Positions 34,560-44,289 of a stretch of 64,000 nt of DNA are shown here, piece by piece. The notes under the pieces are model-generated. The model did not search any database. It worked only from the letters and a program-made list of their open reading frames with translations, and was not told the origin of the DNA. The position numbers and the translations under genes were made by a program. How positions within the stretch are numbered: position 1 is the first letter of the stretch; each line of letters starts with the position of its first letter. This DNA comes from Agrococcus sp. Marseille-P2731 (GTDB lineage: Bacteria; Actinomycetota; Actinomycetes; Actinomycetales; Microbacteriaceae). The stretch spans positions 930,001 to 994,000 of the forward strand of contig NZ_FPEG01000003.1 of the NCBI RefSeq assembly GCF_900117395.1. Reading direction: 5' to 3'.

Positions 34560-35939
34560 CTACGGCAGGCGGTCGACCAGCGCGCTCGCGACCCCCGTGT
34601 AGGCACCCGGCGTGAGGCGGCGCAGGCGCTCCTTCGCCGCATCCGAGATGTCGAGGCCGTCGACGAAGGCGACGAGCTCAGCCTGGCCGACGCGCTGGCC
34701 GCGCGTGAGCTCCTTGAGCTGCGCGTAGGGGTCGTCGATCGACGAGCTGCCGGCGAGCACCTCGGCGCGGATCACGGTCTGGATCGCCTCGGCGAGCACC
34801 TCCCAGTTGCCCTCCAGCGCGGCGTCGAGCGACGCATCCGACACCGCGATCTCGCTCAGCCCCCGGCGCAGGTTGTCGAGCGCGAGCAGCGAGTGCCCGA
34901 GGGCGACGCCGATGTTGCGCTGCGTCGACGAGTCGGTGAGGTCGCGCTGCAGGCGGCTGGTGACGAGCGTCGCCGAGAGCGAGTCGAGCAGGGCAGCGGC
35001 GATCTCGAGGTTGGCCTCGGCGTTCTCGAAGCGGATCGGGTTGATCTTGTGCGGCATCGTCGACGAGCCGGTCGCGCCTGCGATCGGGATCTGCGTGAAG
35101 GTGCCGAGCATGATGTACGTCCACACGTCGGTCGCCAGGTTGTGCAGGATGCGGCCGGCGTGCGAGATCGCTCCGAAGAGCTCCGCCTGCCAGTCGTGCG
35201 ACTCGATCTGGGTGGTGAGCGGGTTCCAGGTGAGCCCGAGCGACTCGACGAAGGCGGATGCGGTGGCGGGCCAGTCGGCGCCGGGCTCGGCCACGACGTG
35301 GGCCGAGAAGGTGCCGGTGGCGCCCGCGAACTTGCCGAGCACCTCGACCGCATCGATGCGCTTCGCCTGCCGCTCGAGGCGCCAGGCCACGACCGCGAGC
35401 TCCTTCCCGAGCGTCGTCGGGGTCGCGGGCTGGCCGTGGGTGAGCGAGAGCATCGGCCGGTCGCGGTGCTCGAGCGCGAGCTCGCGCAGTCGATCGATGA
35501 CGGCGCGGAACGCCGGCATCCAGACCTCGGCCACCGCGGAGCGGATGGTGAGCGCGTAGGAGAGGTTGTTGATGTCCTCGCTCGTGCAGGCGATGTGCAC
35601 CGCCTCCGAGAGGCGCGAGAGGCCCTGCTGCTCGAGCTGGTCGCGCACGAGGTACTCGACGGCCTTCACGTCGTGGCGGGTGACCGCCTCCTTCTCGGCC
35701 AGCCAGTCGATCTGCTCCTCGCCGAACGCCGCAGCCCACTGCCGGAGCGCATCCGCGTCATGTGCCTCGACCGGGGTGGCGCCGAAGAGCCCGTGCTCGG
35801 CGACCCAGAGCAGCCACTCGACCTCGACGTGCACGCGGGCGCGGTTGAGCCCCGCCTCGGAGAGGTGCTCGGCGAGCGCCGAGGTCTGCCGCTGGTAGCG
35901 GCCGTCGAGGGGTGAGAGCGGCTGGATGGGGAGGGGCAT
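34560..35939 (-). CDS. purB: Adenylosuccinate lyase
   Basis: Cleaves SAICAR and adenylosuccinate in purine synthesis. 459 residues. The signature GSSTMPHKINPIRFENAE holds the mobile catalytic loop, preceded by TSEDINNLSYAL and SLTHGQPATPT. Complete. Codons of about residues 14-35 (35834-35900) recur, inverted, at 36559-36625. Followed by the hairpin at 34499-34534. Confidence 0.96.
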   Translation of the reverse strand: MPLPIQPLSPLDGRYQRQTSALAEHLSEAGLNRARVHVEVEWLLWVAEHGLFGATPVEAHDADALRQWAAAFGEEQIDWLAEKEAVTRHDVKAVEYLVRDQLEQQGLSRLSEAVHIACTSEDINNLSYALTIRSAVAEVWMPAFRAVIDRLRELALEHRDRPMLSLTHGQPATPTTLGKELAVVAWRLERQAKRIDAVEVLGKFAGATGTFSAHVVAEPGADWPATASAFVESLGLTWNPLTTQIESHDWQAELFGAISHAGRILHNLATDVWTYIMLGTFTQIPIAGATGSSTMPHKINPIRFENAEANLEIAAALLDSLSATLVTSRLQRDLTDSSTQRNIGVALGHSLLALDNLRRGLSEIAVSDASLDAALEGNWEVLAEAIQTVIRAEVLAGSSSIDDPYAQLKELTRGQRVGQAELVAFVDGLDISDAAKERLRRLTPGAYTGVASALVDRLP

Positions 35940-35948
35940 GGGGCTCCT

Positions 35949-36461
35949 TCAGGGACGCATGGCTGGCTGGATCTGTCGGAACAGCCTGCTGACGGCGGTC
36001 TCGATCTGGTGGAGGACGGTGCCGAAGAAGGCGTCCTCCGAGTAGTAGGGGTCCGGCACGTCGAAGCCGGCCGCCTCGGGGTCGAACGAGAGCAGCAGGC
36101 GGATCTTCGACTCCTGCTCGTCGCTGCGGGCGAGCGAGCGCAGAGCGCGCTCCTGACCGCGGTCGAAGGCGATCACGAGGTCGAAGGAGTCGAGCCACTT
36201 CGCCTTGAACTGCTTCGCGCGGTGCGCGACGGCGTCGTAGCCCGCGTCGGTGAGCGCGACGAGGGTGCGGGGGTCGGCCGTCTCGCCCACGTGGTACTCG
36301 CTGATGCCCGCGCTCGCGACCAGCAGGCGCTCGGCGACGCCGTGCTTCTTGGCGAGGTGCTCGAAGACGGTCGCGGCCATGGGGGATCGGCAGATGTTGC
36401 CGGTGCACACGAAGCAGACGCGGAAGCGCGTCGCGTCGGCGAACTCCCGGTCGATGGTCAC
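35949..36461 (-). CDS. Low-molecular-weight protein tyrosine phosphatase
   Basis: 170 residues from GTG at 36461. The P-loop VCTGNICRSPMA has the CX5R catalytic Cys and Arg, and the general acid sits in DPYYSEDAF. May remove phosphate from wall- or polysaccharide-related tyrosine kinases, but no kinase is nearby. The frame is open further upstream, without family resemblance. Starts 522 bp before purB in the same direction and ends 9 bp from the purB ATG, so the two are probably co-transcribed. Confidence 0.9.
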   Translation of the reverse strand: MTIDREFADATRFRVCFVCTGNICRSPMAATVFEHLAKKHGVAERLLVASAGISEYHVGETADPRTLVALTDAGYDAVAHRAKQFKAKWLDSFDLVIAFDRGQERALRSLARSDEQESKIRLLLSFDPEAAGFDVPDPYYSEDAFFGTVLHQIETAVSRLFRQIQPAMRP

Positions 36462-36558
36462 GGCTCCATTCTGGCGCACGCGCTCGCCCGCAGGTCGAGG
36501 AGCGCGCGGCCCCAGGCCGCTCGCGTCACGAGACCCAGCCCTCCACACCCCCACTTCC

Positions 36559-36625
36559 CGCTACCCGCGGCAGACCTCGGCGCTCGCCGAGCACCTCTCC
36601 GAGGCGGGGCTCAACCGCGCCCGCG
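36559..36625 (+). repeat. Inverted 67-bp copy of part of purB
   Basis: 66 of 67 bases match the purB coding strand at 35834-35900 in the opposite orientation. Translated, it reads RYPRQTSALAEHLSEAGLN followed by RAR, purB residues 14-35 with one change. There is no start or continuation, so it is a gene fragment. The rest of 36462-36668 shows no gene. Confidence 0.92.
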
Positions 36626-36668
36626 GGCCGTGCCATCGTGCGACCCGGCGTCGAGACGAGGTGGCGAG

Positions 36669-36926
36669 ATGACGATGACGGATGCGGTGGCCGCGGCCGC
36701 GAGGGCGAGCGCGGCAGCCGAGGCCCACGTGGCGATCGCGGCGGTGGAGCGCGCGGCTCGTGCGCTCGGTGACGCGGGGTCGCTCGCGGTGCTGCGGGGT
36801 CAGGAGGCGTGGCTCGGCCCCGCACGCGACGCGTTCGACGCTCGCGGGATGGCGCTGCGGGCGCAGCTGCTCGACGAGTCGACCGCGCTGCAGCTGCTCG
36901 CGTCGTCGATCCGGGGCGCGCTGTGA
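36669..36926 (+). CDS. WXG100-like small protein
   Basis: 85 residues, all helical and Ala-rich, with W-L-G at 48-50 (QEAWLGPARDAFDARG) between two long helices. This is the size and hairpin layout of WXG100 proteins, substrates and partners of type VII secretion. ATG at 36669 follows a GGCGAG. The lipase-like gene begins 13 bp after the stop, like esx genes placed before their effector. No secretion machinery is in the window. Confidence 0.75.
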   Translation: MTMTDAVAAAARASAAAEAHVAIAAVERAARALGDAGSLAVLRGQEAWLGPARDAFDARGMALRAQLLDESTALQLLASSIRGAL

Positions 36927-36939
36927 CCGGGCGGGCCTC

Positions 36940-38376
36940 GTGAGCGCGGGCGGTCAGCAGCTGCGGGCCTGGGATCCATCGGTGACGGGCATGGCGTGCG
37001 CGCAGCTGCGCGAGGCGGAGGGCCGCGCGCAGGATGCGCTGCACGCGCTGCGCGCCGCTCCCGACCTGGTGGTGCAGGCCGCTCCCGGCGTCGATGCCGC
37101 CATGCTGCGCATGTGCGGTGCGGCGATCGGCGAGCGCGCGGTCGAGGCGCAGCGGCTCGTCGACGAGCTCGGCCGGCTGCACGACGACACCGCGCTTGCC
37201 GGTCGCTGCTACGAGTGGGCGTCGGATGCCGTGCGGCACATCATCGAGGAGACCGCCGGCAGCGTCGCCTACGCGCTCGGCACTGCCGCGCGCACGGCGC
37301 TGCTCGCCGCGGCACCGTGGGCGGTGGCGCTCGGGCTCGTGGCGGTGCCGCTCGCCGCCCGGCTGCTCCTGCTGCACCCGGCGCTGCTCGCTCGCGTGAC
37401 GGAGGACGGCGCGCGGATCGGCACGGACGTGCAGCGCTTCCTCGACGACACCTCTCGCTTCTGGGAGCGGGCGGGGGAGGCGCTGATGGCGAACCAGGTC
37501 TTCACCGCTGCGCTCGCGCTCGCTGTCGAGTCGACCGACGAGGCGCTCGCGGGTCTGCTCGGCATCCCGGCGCCGATGGCAGCGCAGCTGGAGGCGCGGG
37601 TCGGCGATGATGAGGTGTTCGGGCTGATCGCGCTCGCGGCAGCGGGCGGTGCCGGTCTCGCGACGGGCGGCGGCCGCGTGGAGCCTGCCTTCCGTCGACC
37701 GGTCCCGGTGCCCGATGCGCCGGTGACCGATCCGGCCGAGGCGATGCGCATCATCATTGAGCAGGAGGACCAGGTGACCATCCACGAGCACCGCATGCCC
37801 GACGGCTCTCGTCGCTTCCAGGTCTTCGTGCGCGGCACCGAGTCGATCGGCCCGGATGCGACGACGGGCCTCGACATGCGCGCGAACCTCGAGAACGCGG
37901 GCGACGACGGGTCGCGGCTGCACGGCTCGAGCGCCGCGGTCGCACAGGCGATGCGCGACGTCGGCGTCGAGCCAGGGGACGCGGTCGACCTCTTCGGCTT
38001 CTCGCAGGGCGCCGGCGCGGCGGCGAACGTCGCCGCGTCAGGCGAGTTCGACGTGCAGACCGCGCTGCTCGTTGGCGGCCCGGTCGACGCCGCCGGCATC
38101 CCGCCGCACGTCGCCGTCTTCAGCGTCGCGCACCACGGCGACGTCGTGCCGGCGCTCGACGGCTGGGGCGACCAGAGCGTGCACGCGACGACGATGGTGC
38201 GAAGTGCGGAGGCGCACGGCTCCGGCCCGCTCGCGCGCCACTCCGGGCTGGAGTACGTCGACACGCTCGACGCGCTCGACGACTTCGCCTACGACGCCTA
38301 TCAGGAGCGTCTCGCAGGAGGTGCCGTCGGCGGCATTGGGGTGGCAGGAGTCAGCGTGCACCTGCGAAGGCGGTGA
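36940..38376 (+). CDS. Putative type VII effector with alpha/beta-hydrolase (lipase-like) domain
   Basis: 478 residues from GTG at 36940. Residues 1-240 are mainly helical with a hydrophobic stretch (APWAVALGLVAVPLAARLLL, 125-144), like the export part of WXG/LXG proteins. Residues 265-478 form an alpha/beta hydrolase: FQVFVRGTES, nucleophile elbow GFSQG with Ser355, and candidate acid Asp401 and base His434. A lipase or esterase acting on lipids of rivals or of the own envelope is possible. No obvious immunity gene adjoins it. Confidence 0.72.
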   Translation: MSAGGQQLRAWDPSVTGMACAQLREAEGRAQDALHALRAAPDLVVQAAPGVDAAMLRMCGAAIGERAVEAQRLVDELGRLHDDTALAGRCYEWASDAVRHIIEETAGSVAYALGTAARTALLAAAPWAVALGLVAVPLAARLLLLHPALLARVTEDGARIGTDVQRFLDDTSRFWERAGEALMANQVFTAALALAVESTDEALAGLLGIPAPMAAQLEARVGDDEVFGLIALAAAGGAGLATGGGRVEPAFRRPVPVPDAPVTDPAEAMRIIIEQEDQVTIHEHRMPDGSRRFQVFVRGTESIGPDATTGLDMRANLENAGDDGSRLHGSSAAVAQAMRDVGVEPGDAVDLFGFSQGAGAAANVAASGEFDVQTALLVGGPVDAAGIPPHVAVFSVAHHGDVVPALDGWGDQSVHATTMVRSAEAHGSGPLARHSGLEYVDTLDALDDFAYDAYQERLAGGAVGGIGVAGVSVHLRRR

Positions 38377-38385
38377 CGTAGCGCC

Positions 38386-38790
38386 TCAGCGCTCGCGCGG
38401 ACGCTCCTTGCCGAAGATCGGGCGCGTGACGATCGTGATGAGCCAGGTCAGGAAGGCGATGCAGACGGCGGCCAGCATGCCCCACCAGAAGCCGTCGACC
38501 TGCAGGCCGTAGCCCACGGCCTCCGAGATCCAGTGGACGATCATCAGCAGGAACGCGTTCACGAACAGCGACACCAGCCCGAGCGTCAGGATGTAGAGCG
38601 GGAAGGCGACGATGCGGATCACGTTGCCGATCGTCGCGTTCACGATCGCGAACACGAGCGCGACGCCGAGCGTCGTCAGCGCGACCTGCCACCCCTCCTC
38701 GCCGAAGGGCACGATGTGGATGCCGCCCACGAACAAGGTGACGAGCCAGATCGCGACAGCGGTGAAGATCACTCGGAGCAGGAAGCGCAT
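38386..38790 (-). CDS. Phage-holin-family four-helix membrane protein (PF04020 type)
   Basis: 134 residues with four transmembrane helices: RFLLRVIFTAVAIWLVTLFV, VALTTLGVALVFAIVNATI, PLYILTLGLVSLFVNAFLLM and a C-terminal one. The NVIRIVAFPLYILTLGL block is the hallmark of the mycobacterial-type four-helix family. It is common in chromosomes and not evidence of a prophage. ATG is the only start. Ends 9 bp from the lipase-like gene on the other strand. Confidence 0.88.
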   Translation of the reverse strand: MRFLLRVIFTAVAIWLVTLFVGGIHIVPFGEEGWQVALTTLGVALVFAIVNATIGNVIRIVAFPLYILTLGLVSLFVNAFLLMIVHWISEAVGYGLQVDGFWWGMLAAVCIAFLTWLITIVTRPIFGKERPRER

Positions 38791-38897
38791 ACGGGGATTG
38801 TCGCACCATCTCCTCGGCGCACACCTCGGCGCACACCTCGGCGCGCACCCATATCCCTGCGGCGGCCGCCCGCTCGCAATAGCCTGAGGAGGTGACT

Positions 38898-39950
38898 GTG
38901 CGACTTCGACCCGAGATCGCGGCGGTACCGCCGTACCAGCAGGGGCGGCCAGCGCCGCAGGGGGGCTTCAAGCTCTCCAGCAACGAGAACCCCTTCCCGC
39001 CGCTGCCCGCGGTGGTCGCGGCGGTGCAGCGGGAGGCCGAGCGCGTCAACCGCTATCCCCGGCCCGGTGGCCCCGAGCTGAAGGCGGCGCTCGCGAGCGA
39101 GCTGGGCGTCGACGCCGAGCGCATCCTGATCGGCGACGGCTCCGCCGCGCTCATCCAGCAGCTCATCCACGCCGTCGCCGGCCCCGGCGACGAGGTCGTC
39201 TATGCCTGGCGCTCGTTCGACGCCTACCCGCTGTTTGTGCGGATGGGCGGCGCGTCAGCGATCGAGGTGCCGGTCGACGCCGACCACGCGCACGACCTCG
39301 ACGCGATGGCCGACGCGATCACCGAGCGCACCCGTGCGGTCATCGTCTGCAGCCCGAACAACCCCACCGGCACGATCGTCGATCGCGAGGCGCTCGACGC
39401 CTTCATCGCGAAGGTCCCCGCGGACGTCCTGATCATGCTCGACGAGGCCTACATCGAGTTCGTGCGCGTGCCGACCGTCGACGGGATCGCCTTGCAGCGC
39501 GCGCACGACAACGTCGTCGTGCTGCGCACCTTCTCCAAGGCGCACGGCCTCGCGGGCCTCCGGGTCGGCTTCGCGGTCGGCGACCCCGCGGTGCTGCGCG
39601 GCGCCGACATGGCGGGCGTGCCGCTCTCGCAGACGGCGCTCGGCTCGGCCGCCGCGCTCGCCGCGCTCGAGCACGCCGGCGAGACCTACTCCCGCATCGA
39701 GCGGCTCGCCGAGCAGCGCGACGCGCTCTGGCAGCGCCTCGTCGACGCGGGCGTGCGCGTGCCCCGCCCGCACGGCAACTTCTTCTGGGTGCCCGCGAAG
39801 CCCGGCCAGGAGGAGCAGGTGCACGACATCCTCGAGGCGAACCGCATCGTCGCGAAGGTCTTCCCCGGCGGCGCCCGCATCTCGGTGGGCGAGCCGGAGG
39901 CCGACGAGCACATCCTCGCCGCCGCCGTCGCGATCCAGGCGCTGCAGTGA
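38898..39950 (+). CDS. hisC: Histidinol-phosphate aminotransferase-like PLP enzyme
   Basis: 350 residues of fold-type I aminotransferase. SSNENPFPPLPAVVAAVQRE and RYPRPGGPELKAALA are HisC-type. SPNNPTGTIVD binds PLP, DEAYIEF holds the ring-contacting Asp/Tyr, and the catalytic lysine is in RTFSKAHGLAGLRVG. GTG at 38898 has AGGAGG 5 bp ahead; an in-frame GTG at 38892 is too close to that site. The stop overlaps the E1-alpha start, unusual for a histidine gene; it may serve aromatic or branched-chain amino acids instead. Confidence 0.88.
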   Translation: MRLRPEIAAVPPYQQGRPAPQGGFKLSSNENPFPPLPAVVAAVQREAERVNRYPRPGGPELKAALASELGVDAERILIGDGSAALIQQLIHAVAGPGDEVVYAWRSFDAYPLFVRMGGASAIEVPVDADHAHDLDAMADAITERTRAVIVCSPNNPTGTIVDREALDAFIAKVPADVLIMLDEAYIEFVRVPTVDGIALQRAHDNVVVLRTFSKAHGLAGLRVGFAVGDPAVLRGADMAGVPLSQTALGSAAALAALEHAGETYSRIERLAEQRDALWQRLVDAGVRVPRPHGNFFWVPAKPGQEEQVHDILEANRIVAKVFPGGARISVGEPEADEHILAAAVAIQALQ

Positions 39951-41083
39951 CCGCTGCCGACGCGACCCGGGCGCCGCAGGCAGCCGAGCCCATCCGCCTG
40001 CTCGACGCCGAGGGAGTGCTCGTCGAGAGCGCCGCCACCGAGCAGTGGCAGGCGATCGCAGCGCAGCTGAGCACCGAGGACCGGTTGGCGATGCACGGTG
40101 AGATGGTGCGCACGCGCCGCTTCGACATCGAGGCCGGCCACCTGCAGCGGCAGGGCAAGCTCGGCCTCTGGGTGCCCTCGATCGGTCAGGAGGGCGCGCA
40201 GGTCGGCGCCGCCTGGGCGGCCCGCGAGCAGGACACGATCTTCCCCTCCTACCGCGAGCACCTCATCGCGCTGCACCGCGGCGTCACGATGCACGAGATC
40301 ATCGACATCTTCCGCGGCGCGCGCCACGGCGGCTGGGACCCGCTCGAGACGCGCGGCATGCGCATCTACTCCCTCGTGATCGCCACGCACGCCCTGCACG
40401 CGACGGGCTACGCCATGGGCGTGCGGCTCGACGGCGCGTGCGGCACGGGCGAGGCCGAGCGCGACGAGGCGGTCATCGCGTTCTACGGCGACGGCGCTGC
40501 GAGCCAGGGCGACGCGAGCGAAGGGCTCGTCTTCGCCGCGAGCTACGAGGCGCCGATCGTCTTCTTCGTGCAGAACAACAAGTGGGCGATCTCGGTGCCC
40601 TCCACCCGCCAGAGCCGCTTCCCGCTGCACGAGCGCGCTCGTGGCTTCGGGCTCGACGCCGCCTGGGTCGACGGCAACGACCCGCTCGCCTCCTTCGCGG
40701 TGACGCGGCGGATGCTCGACGCGGCACGGCAGGGCACGCCCGGCTACATCGAGGCGGACACCTATCGGATGGGTGCGCACACCACGAGCGACGACCCCAC
40801 CCGCTACCGCACGAGCGACGAGGAGGAGTCGTGGCGGCGTCGCGACCCCATCGCCAGGCTCGCCACGCACCTGCGCTCGCTCGGCGTCGCCGACGCCGCG
40901 CTCGCGGAGCAGGAGCAGGAGGCGGCCGACCTGGCCGCCGACATGCGCCGCCAGGCGCTGGCTGCCGGCACCGCGATGAGCGACGACATCTTCGACCACG
41001 TCTACGCCGAGCCGCATCCGCTCATGACCGAGCAGAAGCGCGCACTGGCCGAGTTCGAGTCGAGCTTCGGAGGCGACGCATGA
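39947..41083 (+). CDS. bkdA: 2-oxoacid dehydrogenase E1 alpha subunit
   Basis: 378 residues. Thiamine-diphosphate motif GDGAASQGDASEGLVFAA to QNNKWA near 182-205, with RYRTSDEEESWRRRDPI typical of E1 alpha. It decarboxylates a 2-oxo acid with E1 beta. Branched-chain 2-oxo acids are the likely substrates by resemblance; pyruvate is the alternative. GTG overlaps the hisC stop and its own stop overlaps the E1 beta ATG. Confidence 0.92.
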   Translation: MTAADATRAPQAAEPIRLLDAEGVLVESAATEQWQAIAAQLSTEDRLAMHGEMVRTRRFDIEAGHLQRQGKLGLWVPSIGQEGAQVGAAWAAREQDTIFPSYREHLIALHRGVTMHEIIDIFRGARHGGWDPLETRGMRIYSLVIATHALHATGYAMGVRLDGACGTGEAERDEAVIAFYGDGAASQGDASEGLVFAASYEAPIVFFVQNNKWAISVPSTRQSRFPLHERARGFGLDAAWVDGNDPLASFAVTRRMLDAARQGTPGYIEADTYRMGAHTTSDDPTRYRTSDEEESWRRRDPIARLATHLRSLGVADAALAEQEQEAADLAADMRRQALAAGTAMSDDIFDHVYAEPHPLMTEQKRALAEFESSFGGDA

Positions 41084-42087
41084 CCGAGCCTGCTGCTCCC
41101 ACCACCATGCCGATCGCGAAGGCGCTGAACTCGGGCCTGCGCGCCGCCATGCGCGAGGACGACCGGGTGCTCCTGATGGGCGAGGACATCGGCCCGCTCG
41201 GCGGCGTCTTCCGCATCACCGACGGCCTGCACGCCGAGTTCGGCGGCGACCGGGTGCTCGACACGCCACTCGCCGAGTCGGGGATCATCGGCACCGCGAT
41301 CGGGCTCGCGATGCGCGGCTACCGGCCCGTGATCGAGATCCAGTTCGACGGCTTCGTCTACCCGGGCTTCGACCAGATCGTCTCGCAGCTGGCGAAGATG
41401 ACCGCGCGCCACCGCGGCGCCGTGCGGATGCCGGTCGTGATCCGCATCCCCTACGGCGGCCACATCGGCGCCGTCGAGCACCACCAGGAGAGCCCGGAGG
41501 CCTACTTCGCGCACACGGCCGGCCTGCGGGTCGTGAGCCCCGCGACCGCCAACGACGCGCACTGGATGCTGCGGCAGGCGATCGCGAGCGACGACCCCGT
41601 CGTCTTCCTGGAGCCGAAGTCGAAGTACTGGTCGAAGGGCGAGGTGCTCGCCTCGCCCGCCGCGGGCCTCGACGGCGTGACGGGCATGCACCGCGCCGTC
41701 ATCGCGCATCCGGGCACCGACGTGACCCTGATCGGCCACGGCGCGATGGTGCACGTCCTGCTGCAGGCGGCGCAGATCGCCGAGCGCGAGGGCACCTCGT
41801 GCGAGGTCGTCGACCTGCGCTCGCTCTCGCCCATCGACTGGGAGACGCTCGTAGGCTCCGCGCGCCGCACGGGCCGCGTGGTCGTCGCCCAGGAGGCGCC
41901 GGGCCACGTCTCGGTCGGCAGCGAGATCGCCGCCACGATCGCCGAGCGCGCGTTCTACTCGCTCGAGGCGCCGGTGCTGCGGGTGTCGGGCTTCGACACC
42001 CCGTTCCCGCCGGCGCAGCTCGAGGACATCTACCTGCCAGACGCCGACCGCGTGCTCGACGCGGTCGATCGCGCCATGGCCTACTGA
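41080..42087 (+). CDS. bkdB: 2-oxoacid dehydrogenase E1 beta subunit
   Basis: 335 residues: [23 protein letters not shown] at the N-terminus, [20 protein letters not shown] (thiamine pyrimidine side), [20 protein letters not shown], and [13 protein letters not shown] in the C-terminal transketolase-like domain. ATG overlaps the E1 alpha stop by 4 bp. With E1 alpha it forms the alpha2beta2 decarboxylase. Confidence 0.94.
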   Translation: MTEPAAPTTMPIAKALNSGLRAAMREDDRVLLMGEDIGPLGGVFRITDGLHAEFGGDRVLDTPLAESGIIGTAIGLAMRGYRPVIEIQFDGFVYPGFDQIVSQLAKMTARHRGAVRMPVVIRIPYGGHIGAVEHHQESPEAYFAHTAGLRVVSPATANDAHWMLRQAIASDDPVVFLEPKSKYWSKGEVLASPAAGLDGVTGMHRAVIAHPGTDVTLIGHGAMVHVLLQAAQIAEREGTSCEVVDLRSLSPIDWETLVGSARRTGRVVVAQEAPGHVSVGSEIAATIAERAFYSLEAPVLRVSGFDTPFPPAQLEDIYLPDADRVLDAVDRAMAY

Positions 42088-42100
42088 CGGAAGGCGCACC

Positions 42101-43387
42101 ATGCAGGAGTTCCGACTGCCCGATCCGGGCGAGGGCCTGACCGAGGCCGAGATCGTCACCTGGCGGGTGAAGCCCGGTGACACCGTCCACGTCAACGACG
42201 TGCTGCTCGAGGTCGAGACGGCGAAGTCGCTCGTCGAGCTGCCGAGCCCCTTCGAGGGCACCGTCGAGGCGCTGCTCGTCGACGAGGGCCAGACCGTCGA
42301 GGTCGGCTCCCCGATCATCAGGGTGTCGGGGGGCGACGCGGATGCGGTGGAGACCACCCAGGACACCGCCGACACCGTCGAGAAGGACGAGGACGGCGGG
42401 GCCGTGCTCGTCGGCTACGGCGTGCGCGGCGGCGCGGAGACCCGCAGGCGCAAGCCCCACACGGTGCGCTCGGTGCCCGCGCCCACGCAGCCCGTGCGGC
42501 CCGCCTCGGTGCCCGCGGCATCCGCCTCGCCCGTGATCGCGAAGCCGCCGACGCGCAAGCTCGCGAAGGACCTCGGCGTCGACCTCGCCGCCGTGGCGGG
42601 CTCGGGCCTCGCGGGCGAGGTGACGCGCGACGACGTGGTGCAGGCGGCGCAGCAGGCGACCGTGTTCCGCAACCTGCAGGCGCCCGAGTGGTCCGGTGGC
42701 CGCGAGGAGCGGATCCCGGTCAAGGGCGTGCGGAAGGTGATAGCGCAGGGCATGGTCGACTCGGCGTTCACAGCGCCGCACGTGTCGGTCTTCACCGACG
42801 TGGATGCGACGCGCACGATGGAGTTCGTGCAGCGGCTGAAGGCGTCGACCGACTTCGCGGGCGTGAAGATCTCGCCGCTGCTGATCATGGCCAAGGCGAT
42901 CCTGTGGGCGATCCGCCGCTCGCCGCAGGTCAACTCGACCTTCACCGGCGACGAGCTCGTCGTGCACCACTACGTCAACCTCGGCATCGCGGCGGCGACG
43001 CCGCGCGGCCTGCTGGTGCCGAACGTCAAGGACGCGCAGGACTTGTCGCTGCTCGAGCTCGCGACGGCGCTGCAGCAGCTGACGGCGACCGCCCGCGAGG
43101 GGCGCACGCAGCCGGCCGACATGCAGCACGGCACGTTCACGATCACCAACATCGGCGTCTTCGGCATGGACACCGGCACGCCGATCCTGAACCCGGGCGA
43201 GACCGGGATCATCGCGCTCGGCACCATCCGGCAGAAGCCGTGGGTCGTCGACGGCGAGGTGCGGCCGCGCTGGGTGACCACGGTGGGCGGCTCGTTCGAC
43301 CACCGCGCGATCGACGGCGACGTGATCAGCCGCTTCGTCGCCGACGTCGCGGCGATCCTGGAGGAGCCCGCGCTGCTGCTCGACTAG
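42101..43387 (+). CDS. bkdC: Dihydrolipoamide acyltransferase E2
   Basis: 428 residues. One lipoyl domain with the lipoylated Lys42 ([15 protein letters not shown]), an acidic Pro-poor linker, a peripheral-subunit-binding domain ([20 protein letters not shown]), and the catalytic domain ending in [15 protein letters not shown] with the active-site His and Asp. An E3 gene is absent here, so lipoamide dehydrogenase must be encoded elsewhere. The 3' end overlaps nadE by 4 bp, tail to tail. Confidence 0.95.
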   Translation: MQEFRLPDPGEGLTEAEIVTWRVKPGDTVHVNDVLLEVETAKSLVELPSPFEGTVEALLVDEGQTVEVGSPIIRVSGGDADAVETTQDTADTVEKDEDGGAVLVGYGVRGGAETRRRKPHTVRSVPAPTQPVRPASVPAASASPVIAKPPTRKLAKDLGVDLAAVAGSGLAGEVTRDDVVQAAQQATVFRNLQAPEWSGGREERIPVKGVRKVIAQGMVDSAFTAPHVSVFTDVDATRTMEFVQRLKASTDFAGVKISPLLIMAKAILWAIRRSPQVNSTFTGDELVVHHYVNLGIAAATPRGLLVPNVKDAQDLSLLELATALQQLTATAREGRTQPADMQHGTFTITNIGVFGMDTGTPILNPGETGIIALGTIRQKPWVVDGEVRPRWVTTVGGSFDHRAIDGDVISRFVADVAAILEEPALLLD

Positions 43388-44226
43388 CTGCGCTCGCCCT
43401 GCCACCAGGCGTCGTCGGGGCCGACCGGCATGCGGCGCTTGTGCTCGGTGGCGTCGTAGCGGGCGATGATCTGGTCGGCGACGCCATCCTCGACCCGCTC
43501 TCCGCGGAGGAATGCGTCGATCTGCTCGTACTGCAGGCCGAGCTCCGCCTCGTCGGTCTGGCCGGGCCTGTCATCGAGCAGGTCGGCGGTGGGCACCTTC
43601 TGCCACAGCCGCTCGGGTGCGCCGAGCTCGCGCAGCAGCTGCTTGCCCTGGCCCTTGGTGAGGCCGGCGAGCGGCAGCACGTCGGCCCCGCCATCGCCGT
43701 GCTTCGTGTAGAAGCCGGTGACCGCTTCGGCGGCGTGGTCGGTGCCGAGCACGAGCAGGCCCAGCTGGCCTCCGACCGCATACTGCGCGATCATGCGCGC
43801 ACGGGCCTTCACGTTGCCCTTGTGGTAGTCGCTGACCGGGCCGATCGCCGCCTCGACGGAGGCCTCGAGCGCATCGACGCCGGGCTTCACGTCCACCGTG
43901 ACCTCGCGGTCGGCCGCGATGAAGTCGAGCGCGAGCTGCGCGTCCTCCTCGTCGTGCTGCACGCCGTAGGGCAGGCGCACGCCGACGAAGGTCGCTTCGC
44001 CGCCGCTCTCTCGCACCCGCTCGACCGCGAGCTGCGCGAGGCGCCCGGCGAGCGTGGAGTCCTGCCCGCCCGAGATGCCGAGCACGAAGCCGCCCGCCCC
44101 CGTCGAGCGCAGGTAGTCGACGAGGAAGCCGATGCGGCGCTCGAGCTCCGCGGGGGGATCGATGCTCGGCTGCGAGCCGAGGGCCGTGGTGATCGCGGAC
44201 TGCCGAATGTCGTTGCTGGTCGCCAT
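43384..44226 (-). CDS. nadE: Ammonia-dependent NAD+ synthetase
   Basis: 280 residues. The N-type ATP pyrophosphatase loop [16 protein letters not shown] and [20 protein letters not shown] are characteristic. No glutaminase domain, so it uses ammonia. Converts deamido-NAD to NAD+. Tail-to-tail with the E2 gene with a 4-bp overlap. Confidence 0.95.
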   Translation of the reverse strand: MATSNDIRQSAITTALGSQPSIDPPAELERRIGFLVDYLRSTGAGGFVLGISGGQDSTLAGRLAQLAVERVRESGGEATFVGVRLPYGVQHDEEDAQLALDFIAADREVTVDVKPGVDALEASVEAAIGPVSDYHKGNVKARARMIAQYAVGGQLGLLVLGTDHAAEAVTGFYTKHGDGGADVLPLAGLTKGQGKQLLRELGAPERLWQKVPTADLLDDRPGQTDEAELGLQYEQIDAFLRGERVEDGVADQIIARYDATEHKRRMPVGPDDAWWQGERS

Positions 44227-44289
44227 GGAGCGAGCCTACGCGCGCTCTCTGACGATCGCTCGGCTGGTTAGGGTGAGCGCGGAGGCACC

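Noticed and set aside
38386-38790. Prophage remnant because of the holin-family protein
   Set aside because: This four-helix family is common in actinobacterial chromosomes and no other phage gene is nearby.
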